NCBI RefSeq assembly: GCF_040706555.1
Contig: NZ_JAPDRH010000003.1
Span: forward strand, 372,001 to 436,000
Length of the DNA stretch: 64,000 nt
Reading direction: 5' to 3'
DNA from: Lentisalinibacter salinarum
Lineage (GTDB): Bacteria > Pseudomonadota > Gammaproteobacteria > Steroidobacterales > Woeseiaceae
A program made the translations under genes and the position numbers. The notes beneath the pieces are model-generated. The model was given only the letters and a program-made list of their open reading frames with translations. It had not been told where the DNA came from and did not search any database. Shown piece by piece: positions 15,577 through 24,875 of this stretch (its first letter is position 1; each line of letters opens with the position of its first letter).

Positions 15577-15870
15577 TCAATCTTCCTCGTCGTCGCGGGT
15601 TTCGGCAATGCGCTGGGAGAACGGCGGCGGCTCTTCCAGGCAGCGGCCCTCCCCGGCACCCGGCGGCGTCGAAGCCACCGGCACTTCCAGATCCCGACCT
15701 TCGTCCAGACCGCTCAGTCCCTCCGGCACCTTGACCGGATCCGTGAGCCGGCTCTCCTGGTAGGGTTTGGCCTCGCCGCAGTCGTCGCCGCCCAGGCCGA
15801 GCCCGAAGCAGCCGCTCAGCAGCATCGCCATCGCCATCCCCATCACCGGCCGGAGGATCAGTCGTTTCAT
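15577..15870 (-). CDS. Small outer-membrane lipoprotein resembling the BamC N-terminal lasso
   Basis: A 97-residue lipoprotein. The signal peptide ends in the lipobox LSGC with the acylated cysteine at C21, leaving about 77 mature residues. The start overlaps the dapA stop by 4 bp (ATGA). This is the position of bamC (nlpB) in gammaproteobacteria. The mature start, with PYQESRLTDP, VKVPEGLSGL and DLEVPVAS, resembles the extended proline-rich segment of BamC that binds BamD. The two helix-grip domains of BamC (about 200 residues) are absent. It is rich in acidic residues and ends in DDEED. It may be a reduced BamC or an unrelated lipoprotein. Confidence 0.7.
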   Translation of the reverse strand: MKRLILRPVMGMAMAMLLSGCFGLGLGGDDCGEAKPYQESRLTDPVKVPEGLSGLDEGRDLEVPVASTPPGAGEGRCLEEPPPFSQRIAETRDDEED

Positions 15871-16763
15871 TCGTTCGTCTCCGCGCCCAGCATGATGCCG
15901 GCGCCCGTGAGTGCCTCGTCCACCTGCTGCCGCAAGCGCGCGTCCAGCGGCGTGAGCGGCAGCCGTATACCCACACCCATGAAGCCCATGCGATGCAGGG
16001 CCCACTTGACCGGGATGGGATTCGACTCCAGGAACATCGCCTTGTTCACCGGCTGCAGGCGCGCGTCGATCTCGCGCACCGTCGCCTCGTCGCCGGCCGC
16101 GGCCGCCCGGCAGAGCTCCGCCATCAGGGCCGGCGCCACGTTCGCCGTCACCGACACCACCCCGTGACCGCCGTTGAGCAGGAAATCCGCGCTGGTGAAG
16201 TCGTCGCCGCTGAAATAGCGGAAATCCGCGGGACAGACCGCCTGCATTGCCTGCAGCCGGCCGATGTCGCCGGTAGCGTCCTTGATGCCGAAGATACGCT
16301 CGTGCGCCGCCAGCCTGGCCACCGCTTCCGGCAGCAGGTCCGACGACGTCCGGCCGGGTACGTTGTAGAGCATCACCGGTTTGCTCACCGCGTCCGCCAC
16401 GGTCGAGAAGTGCCGGAACATGCCCTCCTGGGTCGGCTTGTTGTAGTACGGGACGACCATCAGGAAGCCGTCGATGCCGGCGCCGTCGACCGCCTGCGAC
16501 AGTGCGAGGGTCTGGCGGGTGGAGTTGGAACCGGTGCCGGCCAGGATCCGGATGCGCCCGTCCGCGAGTTCCACGGAGCGGCGCACCAGCTCGGCGTGCT
16601 CCTCTTTCAGGAGCGTGGCGGACTCACCCGTCGTGCCGGCAATCACCAGCCCGTCCGTCCCCGCCTCGCAATGGAAATCGATCAGGCGCTCGAGCGCCGC
16701 ATAGTCGACCTCGTCGGCATCGGTGAACGGCGTCGCGAGCGCGACCAGGCTGCCCTGGATCAT
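15867..16763 (-). CDS. dapA: 4-hydroxy-tetrahydrodipicolinate synthase
   Basis: First committed enzyme of lysine and diaminopimelate synthesis; it condenses pyruvate with aspartate semialdehyde. The 298 residues form a TIM barrel with the GTTGES pyruvate-binding motif near residue 44, the tyrosine of YYNKPTQEG and YNVPGRTS, and the Schiff-base lysine in GIKDATGDI. The start MIQGSLVALATPF is typical. It is followed by the small BamC-like lipoprotein with a 4-bp overlap and is divergent from gcvR. Confidence 0.97.
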   Translation of the reverse strand: MIQGSLVALATPFTDADEVDYAALERLIDFHCEAGTDGLVIAGTTGESATLLKEEHAELVRRSVELADGRIRILAGTGSNSTRQTLALSQAVDGAGIDGFLMVVPYYNKPTQEGMFRHFSTVADAVSKPVMLYNVPGRTSSDLLPEAVARLAAHERIFGIKDATGDIGRLQAMQAVCPADFRYFSGDDFTSADFLLNGGHGVVSVTANVAPALMAELCRAAAAGDEATVREIDARLQPVNKAMFLESNPIPVKWALHRMGFMGVGIRLPLTPLDARLRQQVDEALTGAGIMLGAETNE

Positions 16764-16916
16764 GGATTACTCCGCGTGAACAAGCCGGCGATGGTACTGG
16801 CCGAGCCCGGTCCGCGGCAAGAGTGCGCGGCAAATCAATTGCTTGCACGCCGCTACAATCACAGTACACTGCGGCGACCAGCCAGCCGCGCCAGGCGCAC
16901 AATCTGTTCGAGAAAA

Positions 16917-17447
16917 ATGTCCCAACTCATTGTTATTTCAGCTATCGGAAACGACCGAACCGGTGTGGTTCAGGACCTGACGGAGACCATCCTGGAGTGC
17001 GGCGGCAATATCATCGAGAGCCGCATGAGCACCCTCGGCCAGGAATTCGCCATGCTGCTGCTGGTCTCCGGCAACTGGCATACCGTGAACCGGCTGGAGA
17101 CCGAACTCGACAAGCTCGAGAAACAGCACGGGATCAACGCCACCCTGCGCCAAACCCGGGAACGCGCGGAGAAGCGGGACAGCCTGCCCTACGCCGTGGA
17201 CGTCGTCTGCCTCGACCAGCAGGGAGTGGTGTTCAATATCGCCCGCTTCTTCTCGAGCCGGGGCATCGACATCGCCGAGCTCAGCACCCGCAGCTATGCG
17301 GCCGCCCACACCGGCGCGCCCATGTTCTCCGTGCAGATGAATATCAGCGTGCCCGAGCGCATCCACATCGCCCAGCTTCGCGAAGAGTTCATGGAGATGT
17401 GCGACCAGTACAACCTGGACGCCATACTCGAACCGGTGAAAGCCTGA
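16917..17447 (+). CDS. gcvR: Glycine cleavage system transcriptional repressor (two ACT domains)
   Basis: A 176-residue protein made of two ACT domains. The first (about 1-85) opens with LIVISAIGNDRTGVVQDLTE, and the second (about 90-170) with VDVVCLDQQGVVFNIARFF. In E. coli GcvR binds glycine and antagonises the activator GcvA. The frame is open far upstream, but the family start MSQLIVISAIG at 16917 follows the dapA-gcvR divergent region. Bcp follows 47 bp downstream, as in E. coli and many relatives. No gcvA or gcvTHP genes are in the window. Confidence 0.92.
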   Translation: MSQLIVISAIGNDRTGVVQDLTETILECGGNIIESRMSTLGQEFAMLLLVSGNWHTVNRLETELDKLEKQHGINATLRQTRERAEKRDSLPYAVDVVCLDQQGVVFNIARFFSSRGIDIAELSTRSYAAAHTGAPMFSVQMNISVPERIHIAQLREEFMEMCDQYNLDAILEPVKA

Positions 17448-17494
17448 CGCCGGCGCCGCCCGGTACGGATTCCATTGCAGGAGGAGAGACCCCG

Positions 17495-17965
17495 ATGAGC
17501 GCACCCGAAATCGGCAAGATGGTCAAGGACTTCGAGCTGCCCGCGACGGGCGAAAAGTCGGTCCGCCTGAAGGACCTGCGCGGCAAGAATGTCGTTCTGT
17601 ACTTCTATCCGAAGGACTCCACCCCCGGATGCACGACCGAGGGCCAGGATTTCCGCGACCTGCACGGCAAGTTCAAGCGGGCCAACACGGTGATCCTGGG
17701 GCTCTCACGCGACTCCGTCGCCTCCCACGAGAAATTCCGGGCCAAGCACGAGTTTCCGTTCGACCTGCTGTCCGATGCGGAGGAGAAGGTCTGTCGCCAG
17801 TTCGACGTAATCAAGGAGAAGAACATGTACGGGCGCAAGGTCGTGGGCATCGAACGCAGCACTTTCCTGATCGACGACAAGGGCAAACTGCGCCGGGAAT
17901 GGCGCAAGGTCAGGGTGAAGGGCCACGCCGGGGAAGTGCTCGAGGCGGCGAAGGAGCTGGCCTGA
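17495..17965 (+). CDS. bcp: Bcp/PrxQ-type peroxiredoxin lacking the usual resolving cysteine
   Basis: Thiol peroxidase of 156 residues that reduces hydroperoxides in the cytoplasm. The peroxidatic cysteine is C46 in DSTPGCTTEG. In E. coli Bcp the resolving cysteine comes five residues later, but here that position is glutamine (Q51). The only other cysteine is C100, equivalent to E. coli C99. The enzyme may therefore work by a 1-Cys mechanism or use C100 or another thiol. AGGAGGAG lies just before the ATG at 17495, a very strong ribosome binding site. It sits between gcvR and bepA. Confidence 0.93.
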   Translation: MSAPEIGKMVKDFELPATGEKSVRLKDLRGKNVVLYFYPKDSTPGCTTEGQDFRDLHGKFKRANTVILGLSRDSVASHEKFRAKHEFPFDLLSDAEEKVCRQFDVIKEKNMYGRKVVGIERSTFLIDDKGKLRREWRKVRVKGHAGEVLEAAKELA

Positions 17966-18045
17966 CGCCGCGACCCCGTCCGGATCTCCCGTTGACACTT
18001 TCTGACGGTCCGCCGCGGAAGGCCGGCGTATAATGGGAACGCAAT

Positions 18046-19581
18046 ATGCCGGCCATTGTCCTACCTTTCATGTTGGCTGACCTCCGAAGACTGGCCGCTC
18101 TCGCTGCCAGGTCAGTGCTGCTGCTCGCGCCGCTGGCGGCGATACTCGCGAGCGGCGGGCCCCTGCTGGCGGCCGACGAGCTGCCGGATATCGGCAGCCC
18201 GGCCAACGCGATGCTGCCAAAGTCGGAGGAGGCCCGTATAGGCCGCGCCATCATGCGCGAGCTCAGGAACCGGGGCACGGTGGTCGACGACCCCCAGATC
18301 ACCGAGTACATCGAGGCGATCGGCCACCGGCTGGTCGCGCACGCGAACGACGGCGAGCAGGAGTTCGAGTTCTTCGTCGTCGACGACCCGAGCATCAACG
18401 CCTTCGCACTGCCCGGGGGCTTCATCGGCGTGCATACCGGCCTGATCGAGGCGACGGAGGACGAGAGCGAACTGGCCGGCGTGCTGGCCCACGAGATCGC
18501 CCACGTGACCCAGCGCCATATCGCCCGCTCCATCTACAACAACTCCCGGGCCAGCATCATCACGCTGGCCACCATGCTGGGCGCGATCCTCGTCGGCATG
18601 GCCGCGGACGGCGGCAGCGACGCCACCCAGGGCGCCATCATGGGGGCCCAGGGCATGATGGTGCAGAACCGCATCGACTTTACCCGCCGCAACGAGTACG
18701 AGGCGGACCGGGTCGGCGTGGCCACGATGGCCGCCGCCGGTTTCGACCCCCAGGGCATGCCCGACTTCTTCGCCACCATCGGCCGTCGGGCGGGGCCGTT
18801 CGCCAGCAGCGTCCCCGAGTTCCTCCGCACTCACCCGGTGTCCAGCGCCCGCATCGCCGAGACCCGCTCCCGGGCGGCCGCGCTGAACGTGGCCGAGGTC
18901 GAGGAAACGATGGGCTACGGCCTGACCAAGGCGCGGATCATCGCCCAGGGCCGCACCTCGCCCCGGGACGCCCTCACCTACTTCCGCGAATCCGCGCCGC
19001 CAGGCGATGCCGCGCTCTACGGCGAGGCGCTGGTGCTCCTGCGCATGGACCGGCCGGCCGAGGCCCAGCGTATCTTCGAGCGGCTGATCGACCGCAACGA
19101 GGACGTGATCGCCTATCACATCGGCCTGGCCGAGGCGCAGATGGCGAACGACAACGAGATGGCCTCGCTGTCCACGTATGCGAACGCCCGCGATCTGTTC
19201 CCGCGCAACGTGCCGCTGGTGATCCGCTACGCCGAGACGCTGCTGCAGCTGGGCCGGGGCGACATGGCCCACGACATGCTGCTGGATCTGCTGAACAACA
19301 CGCCGCCGACGCCGGAGCAGGTACGGCTGATCGCCCGGGCCGCCATTGCCGCCGGTGAGACGGCCGAGGCCCACTACTACCTGTCCGAGTACAACATCAT
19401 GATCGGCGACCTGGTGCGGGCCGTGGGCTTCCTGTCACGGGCGCTGGAGCTGCCGGAGACCGAGCCGATTCAGCGCGCGCGCTTCGAGGCGCGGATCGAT
19501 TTCATCAAGGAATACCTGAGCGAGGAGCAGCTCAGGGAGGTGGCCCGAAACGACCCCGGCCGCAATCCGGGCATCGGCTGA
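18046..19581 (+). CDS. bepA: Periplasmic M48 metalloprotease/chaperone BepA
   Basis: A 511-residue periplasmic protease-chaperone that monitors outer-membrane protein assembly and LptD maturation. A signal peptide covers about residues 9-43. The zinc motif HEIAH is at 149-153, and a downstream glutamate ligand lies in RRNEYEADRVG. The histidine of THPVSSARI corresponds to the regulatory switch histidine of E. coli BepA. The C-terminal half (from about 310) is made of TPR repeats. TATAAT at 18029-18034 would place transcription near 18041, leaving almost no leader for the ATG at 18046. The in-frame ATG at 18070 (MLADLRRLAA) is thus an equally good start. Confidence 0.93.
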   Translation: MPAIVLPFMLADLRRLAALAARSVLLLAPLAAILASGGPLLAADELPDIGSPANAMLPKSEEARIGRAIMRELRNRGTVVDDPQITEYIEAIGHRLVAHANDGEQEFEFFVVDDPSINAFALPGGFIGVHTGLIEATEDESELAGVLAHEIAHVTQRHIARSIYNNSRASIITLATMLGAILVGMAADGGSDATQGAIMGAQGMMVQNRIDFTRRNEYEADRVGVATMAAAGFDPQGMPDFFATIGRRAGPFASSVPEFLRTHPVSSARIAETRSRAAALNVAEVEETMGYGLTKARIIAQGRTSPRDALTYFRESAPPGDAALYGEALVLLRMDRPAEAQRIFERLIDRNEDVIAYHIGLAEAQMANDNEMASLSTYANARDLFPRNVPLVIRYAETLLQLGRGDMAHDMLLDLLNNTPPTPEQVRLIARAAIAAGETAEAHYYLSEYNIMIGDLVRAVGFLSRALELPETEPIQRARFEARIDFIKEYLSEEQLREVARNDPGRNPGIG

Positions 19582-19589
19582 CGGCTGGA

Positions 19590-19610
19590 GCCTGCCGCCG
19601 GACCGCAGGC
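19590..19610. terminator. Hairpin between bepA and mlaB
   Basis: A 6-bp stem, GCCTGC and GCAGGC, with a 9-base loop lies in the 35-bp gap between the converging bepA and mlaB genes. No T-tract follows, so the terminator call is weak. Confidence 0.4.
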
Positions 19611-19616
19611 GAAGAC

Positions 19617-19976
19617 TCAGAGCGGCGCGGGGCTCTCTTCGCCCCCACGGTCCTCGATGAATCCCACCCAGCGCTCGCCCACGCTCAGGAGTTCCTCCAC
19701 GTCGCTGGTCTGGGCGATGTTCGTGACCTTCTCCGGTATCCGACGGAAATGAATTTCACGCACGGTGTGATTCGCCCAGGTGATCCACTCCAGCAGCAGC
19801 GCCAGGCCGGCGCTGTCGGTCTTCGTGACGCCGCCCAGGTCGACTTCCAGCATCGTGTGATCGGCGAAGTGCTCGATGCTCTCCCGCAGTATCGCGGCCG
19901 CCGTCCCGAAGGTCATCTCGCCCTCCAGCGCGAAACGGCCCTCGCCCAGGTCACGGAACTCCCAGCGCTCGCTCAC
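19617..19976 (-). CDS. mlaB: STAS-domain protein MlaB
   Basis: A 119-residue cytoplasmic STAS protein that binds and activates the MlaF ATPase of the phospholipid transporter MlaFEDB. The STAS core shows MLEVDLGGVTKTDSAGLALLLEW, with the conserved threonine and serine of the loop (TDSAG). It is the last gene of mlaFEDCB and overlaps mlaC by 4 bp, which confirms operon membership. A longer acidic tail than in E. coli MlaB ends the protein. Confidence 0.9.
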   Translation of the reverse strand: MSERWEFRDLGEGRFALEGEMTFGTAAAILRESIEHFADHTMLEVDLGGVTKTDSAGLALLLEWITWANHTVREIHFRRIPEKVTNIAQTSDVEELLSVGERWVGFIEDRGGEESPAPL

Positions 19977-20629
19977 TTCTCGCCCGAGTCTTCAGCGTCC
20001 CCGCTATCGGACTCCCCGCCCTCGCCTTCGCGCAAACCCGCCTCACGCTCCAGCCGCTGGATGACGCCCTCCAGTCCCTTGCTGGCGATCTCCGCGTTGA
20101 GCTCGGTGCGGAAGTTGCGCACGTAGGAGATGCCCTCGACGGTCACGTCATACACCTTCCAGCCGTCCTCGCGCTTCACCAGGCCGTAGTTCACCGGCAC
20201 TTCCGTGCCGTCGTCCAGTTTGACCTCGGTCCGCACCGTGGTGCGCCGCTCCTCCGGGTCGCCACGGAAGGGCAGCACTTCGATGCGCTCCTCGTCGAAC
20301 TCCAGCACGCCGTCGGCATAGCGTTCGACCAGCGCCTGGTAAAAGGCGCGGATGAACCGCTCCTGCTGCTCCTCGCTAGCCGTGCGCCAGTAGCGGCCCA
20401 GCACGAGCTGGGAGGCGTAGCGGCGATCGAAGCGTGGCAGCAGAATGCCGTCGATCACCTCGTACAACTCCTGCCGGTTCTCCGACAGCTCCAGCTTGCG
20501 GCCCTCGAGGGCCTCCGAGAGTTCGTCCACCGCAGTCTCGATCACGGCGGTGGGACCTTCCGCCCGGGCGATACCCGGGAGGCTCAGCAATACGCCCAGC
20601 AGCGCCAGGGTGGTCATCCAGAATCTCAT
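19973..20629 (-). CDS. mlaC: Periplasmic phospholipid-binding protein MlaC
   Basis: A 218-residue periplasmic shuttle that carries phospholipids between the MlaA complex in the outer membrane and MlaFEDB. A signal peptide ends near residue 23 (LLSLPGIARAEG). The Ttg2/MlaC fold shows in LVLGRYWRTASEEQQERFIRAF and VPVNYGLVKREDGWKVYDVTVEGISYV (read here in two parts). The C-terminal 30 residues are strongly acidic. It overlaps mlaD by 4 bp at its start and mlaB by 4 bp at its end. Confidence 0.95.
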   Translation of the reverse strand: MRFWMTTLALLGVLLSLPGIARAEGPTAVIETAVDELSEALEGRKLELSENRQELYEVIDGILLPRFDRRYASQLVLGRYWRTASEEQQERFIRAFYQALVERYADGVLEFDEERIEVLPFRGDPEERRTTVRTEVKLDDGTEVPVNYGLVKREDGWKVYDVTVEGISYVRNFRTELNAEIASKGLEGVIQRLEREAGLREGEGGESDSGDAEDSGEK

Positions 20630-21096
20630 TCGTCGTCTCCCGAACCCATGTTCACCAGGAATTTACCGATCAGGTTCTCCAGCACCACCGCGGACTGCGT
20701 GAACAGCACCTCGCTGCCGTCTTCCAGGTACATCTCGGAGCCGCCAGGCTGAAGCCCGATGTACTGGCTGCCGAGCAACCCCGCCGTGAGGATGCTGGCG
20801 TCGGAGTCCTCCGGTATCTGGTCGTAGCGGTTCTCGATGCGCATGGTCACGACGGCGTCCAGTCGCTGCGGGTCGAACTCGATGGCGCTCACCCGCCCGA
20901 TGGTGACGCCGGCCATGCTCACCGGCGAGCGCACCTTCAGGCTGCCCACGTTCTGGAACCGGGCCGTCACCTCGTAGGTATCGTCCTGCACGTAACCGCC
21001 GATGGTGGTCGTCTGCGTGATCAGGAAGAACAACGCGGCGAAGCCCAGGAACACGAACAACCCGGTGCTGATCTCTACGGCTCTGGTCTGTTGCAT
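20626..21096 (-). CDS. mlaD: MCE-domain protein MlaD
   Basis: A 156-residue inner-membrane-anchored protein that forms the periplasmic MCE ring of MlaFEDB. One transmembrane segment (about 8-27, STGLFVFLGFAALFFLITQ) is followed by the MCE domain, with YEVTARFQNVGSLKVRSPV and VSMAGVTIGRVSAIEFD. The pore-loop region includes GLLGSQYIGLQPGG. Length and order fit E. coli MlaD (183), though the C-terminus is shorter. Start and stop are embedded in the operon. Confidence 0.95.
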   Translation of the reverse strand: MQQTRAVEISTGLFVFLGFAALFFLITQTTTIGGYVQDDTYEVTARFQNVGSLKVRSPVSMAGVTIGRVSAIEFDPQRLDAVVTMRIENRYDQIPEDSDASILTAGLLGSQYIGLQPGGSEMYLEDGSEVLFTQSAVVLENLIGKFLVNMGSGDDE

Positions 21097-21109
21097 AAGC
21101 GCTGTACCT

Positions 21110-21886
21110 TCACATCAAGGCGGCGGTGATCATGAAATCGAGCACGAGCACGGCGATGGAGGAAATGACCACCGTGCGCGTCGTCGCCCTGCCGACCCCT
21201 TCCGCCGTCGGCAGGGCATTGTAACCCTCGAACACGGCGAGCAGGCTGGCCGCCACACCGAAGACGACGCTCTTGACCACGCCCTCCATGATGTCGGCCA
21301 TTTCCACGCTCTCCCTCATCTGCGCCCAGAAGGCGCCGATATCAACCCCCATCAGCACGACGCCCACCATATAGGCGCCGAAGATGCCCACCGCGCTGAA
21401 GATGCCGGCGAGCAGCGGCATGGCGATGACGCCGCCGAGGAAACGGGGCATCACGACCCGCCGGATGGGGTCCACGGCCATCATCTCCATGGCCGAAAGC
21501 TGGTCCGTGGCCCGCATGAGGCCGATCTCCGAGGCGAGTGCCGTGCCGGCCCGGCCGGAGAACAGCAGTGCGGTCACCACGGGGCCGAGTTCCTTCATGA
21601 GCGAGAGCGCGACGAACACGCCCAGCGCGTCCTCCGAGCCGAACCGCGACAGGTTGTCGTAACCCTGCAGGCCCAGGACGCCGCCCACGAAGAAGGCGGA
21701 CGTGATGATGATGGGCAGCGAGAGCGCGCCCGTATTGTGGACCTGCTGCACGATGAGCGGGAAGCGGCGCCAGATCGCCCGCGGCGTCTCGGCCACCAGA
21801 CGCAGGAAGAACAGCTGCAGCTGACCGAAGGTCTGCAGGAAGCCGGCCAGTGCGTAGAGGAGATCCCGCAGCACGGTGTCAGTCAC
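21110..21886 (-). CDS. mlaE: Phospholipid transporter permease MlaE
   Basis: Inner-membrane permease of the MlaFEDB complex with about five hydrophobic segments. The family signature is clear in LMKELGPVVTALLFSGRAG, EIGLMRATDQLSAMEMMAVDP and TAEGVGRATTRTVV, which closely match E. coli MlaE. Two GTG starts are plausible: 21886, overlapping mlaF by 8 bp, and 21874, which has GAGGG upstream and gives 254 residues, close to the E. coli length of 260. An ATG further upstream would overlap mlaF more. Confidence 0.94.
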   Translation of the reverse strand: MTDTVLRDLLYALAGFLQTFGQLQLFFLRLVAETPRAIWRRFPLIVQQVHNTGALSLPIIITSAFFVGGVLGLQGYDNLSRFGSEDALGVFVALSLMKELGPVVTALLFSGRAGTALASEIGLMRATDQLSAMEMMAVDPIRRVVMPRFLGGVIAMPLLAGIFSAVGIFGAYMVGVVLMGVDIGAFWAQMRESVEMADIMEGVVKSVVFGVAASLLAVFEGYNALPTAEGVGRATTRTVVISSIAVLVLDFMITAALM

Positions 21887-22694
21887 CCTCGCGGCCGAGG
21901 AGCTGCTCCGCATAGTCCGGCGCCGGGTAATGGAACGGCACCGGCCCGTCCGCCATGCCGTGCATGAACTGCCTGACCAGCTCCGAGGGTGCTCCGCTCA
22001 GCTCCTCCGGGCTGCCGGACGCCACCACCTTGCCGTCCGAGATCAGGTAGCTCACGTCGGCCACCGTGCTGATCTCCTGCACGTCGTGACTGACCACGAT
22101 GCTGGAGATGCCGAGGATGTCGTTCATGCGCCGGACCAGGCGTACGATCACGCCCATCGAGATCGGGTCCAGCCCGACGAACGGCTCGTCGTAGATGAGG
22201 ATTTCCGGGTCCATGACCATCGCGCGGGCGAGTGCCACCCGCCGCGCCATGCCGCCCGAGAGTTCCGCGGGCATCAGGGTGGCCGCGCCGCGCAGACCCA
22301 CGGCGTGCAGCTTTGTTAGCACGATGTGGCGGATCAGGCGGTCCGGCAGATCGGTGTGCTCGCGCAGCGGGAAAGCCACGTTCTCGAACACCGGGTAATC
22401 CGTGAGCAGCGCGCCGTTCTGGAACAGCATGCCGATCTTCTTGCGCATCCGATAGATGCCGCTGCGGTTGAGCCTGGAGATATCCTCGCCGTCGACCACG
22501 ATCGTGCCCTTGTTCGGCACGAGCTGGCCTGTGATCAGGCGCAGCAGCGTGGTCTTGCCGGTGCCGCTGGGGCCCATGATGGCCGTGACCTTGCCGCGCT
22601 TGATGTCGATATCCAGATGGTCGAATATCTGGCGCTGGCCCCGCGAATAGCAGAGGCCGCGGATCTCGACCACGTTTTCCGTGTTCTGGGCCAT
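21879..22694 (-). CDS. mlaF: Phospholipid ABC transporter ATPase MlaF
   Basis: A 271-residue ATPase of the Mla system, first gene of the operon. Walker A is GPSGTGKTT near residue 43, the signature is LSGGMARRVALARA, Walker B is EILIYDEPFVGLDP, and the H-loop lies in IVVSHDVQE. The long C-terminal tail, which in E. coli MlaF contacts the neighbouring subunit and MlaB, is present. MAQNTENVVEIRGL at 22694 was chosen; the upstream extension is low-complexity. It is divergent from sufR. Confidence 0.95.
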   Translation of the reverse strand: MAQNTENVVEIRGLCYSRGQRQIFDHLDIDIKRGKVTAIMGPSGTGKTTLLRLITGQLVPNKGTIVVDGEDISRLNRSGIYRMRKKIGMLFQNGALLTDYPVFENVAFPLREHTDLPDRLIRHIVLTKLHAVGLRGAATLMPAELSGGMARRVALARAMVMDPEILIYDEPFVGLDPISMGVIVRLVRRMNDILGISSIVVSHDVQEISTVADVSYLISDGKVVASGSPEELSGAPSELVRQFMHGMADGPVPFHYPAPDYAEQLLGREGD

Positions 22695-22811
22695 CTCCGT
22701 CCCTGTGCCATCGGTGCGCCGGGCCCGGGTCCGGGCGCTCGCGCAAGCGGCAGAGGATAGCAAAATCCTCTGCCCCGGACCCCCTGAAATACGCCCGATC
22801 TGGCACCGGAA

Positions 22812-22842
22812 ACCAATTAGTACTAAAATGGTCCTCTATAAC
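22812..22842 (+). promoter_or_regulatory. suf promoter with palindromic operator candidate
   Basis: A near-palindrome ACCA-A-TTAGTACTAA-AA-TGGT occupies 22812-22832, with a perfect 10-base core TTAGTACTAA at 22817-22826. A -10-like TATAAC lies at 22837-22842, so the dyad covers the -35 and spacer region. It stands about 70 bp before sufR, whose product is an Rrf2-type repressor. AT-richness here contrasts with the GC-rich surroundings. Autoregulation by SufR is the natural inference. Confidence 0.6.
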
Positions 22843-22912
22843 GTGCAGGAGAGGCTTCAGGCCGGATCCCATGATTCGGTCTTAGCGCACTCCATCAGTC
22901 GTGAGAGCCGCA

Positions 22913-23407
22913 ATGCTGAGAATCTCGAAACTCACCGACTACGGGACCGTGGTGCTCGCGCACCTGGCGGACGCCGACCATGAGCTGCAGAGCGCCAGCG
23001 AGATCGCTGCGGCGACCGGGCTGGGCGCCCCCACCGTCAGCAAGCTGTTGAAACAGCTCGCCCACGCGGGCCTGGTGGCCTCCGAGCGCGGCGCGAACGG
23101 CGGCTACCGGCTGGCGCAGGCGCCGGAAGACATCAGCGCGGCCCATATCATCGACGCCCTGGAAGGCCCGCTGGCCATTACCGAGTGCAGCGGCCGGGAG
23201 TCGAGCTGCGAGCTGGAGGAGAACTGCAGCGTTGGCAGTTCCTGGCAACAGATAAACCGGCAGATCCGCGCCGCCCTGGCGGGTATCAGCCTGACAGAGT
23301 TGCAGAAATCGCGCCCCGCCATCCCCACATTCACGCTCGTGCCGATGCCCGCGACCACCGCGGCGACCGCTGCCATCGGCCGGGAAGACAAAACGGACGC
23401 ACACTGA
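22913..23407 (+). CDS. sufR: Rrf2-family SUF operon regulator SufR
   Basis: A 164-residue Rrf2/IscR-type winged-helix regulator of iron-sulfur cluster assembly genes. The recognition region reads GLGAPTVSKLLKQLAHAGLV with the wing GANGGYRLA. Three cluster-ligand cysteines are at C92, C99 and C105. The spacing and the opening MLRISKLTDYGTVVLAHLA match the SUF-specific regulator found ahead of sufBCDS in Xanthomonas-like gammaproteobacteria rather than IscR. It is the first gene of the operon, 7 bp before sufB. The ATG at 22913 fits better than one four codons upstream. Confidence 0.93.
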   Translation: MLRISKLTDYGTVVLAHLADADHELQSASEIAAATGLGAPTVSKLLKQLAHAGLVASERGANGGYRLAQAPEDISAAHIIDALEGPLAITECSGRESSCELEENCSVGSSWQQINRQIRAALAGISLTELQKSRPAIPTFTLVPMPATTAATAAIGREDKTDAH

Positions 23408-23414
23408 GCGCATT

Positions 23415-24863
<1,449 letters not shown>

Positions 24864-24875
24864 CGAGGACATTAA

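Noticed and set aside
15428..15763. A 111-codon plus-strand frame starting MAEREGFEPSI
   Set aside because: Its first part is the complement of tRNA-Ser, a well-known source of false proteins with this start.
17992..18034. TTGACA at 17992 paired with TATAAT at 18029 as a promoter for bepA
   Set aside because: The spacing is 31 bases, far from 16-18. Only the TATAAT is kept as a possible -10 box.
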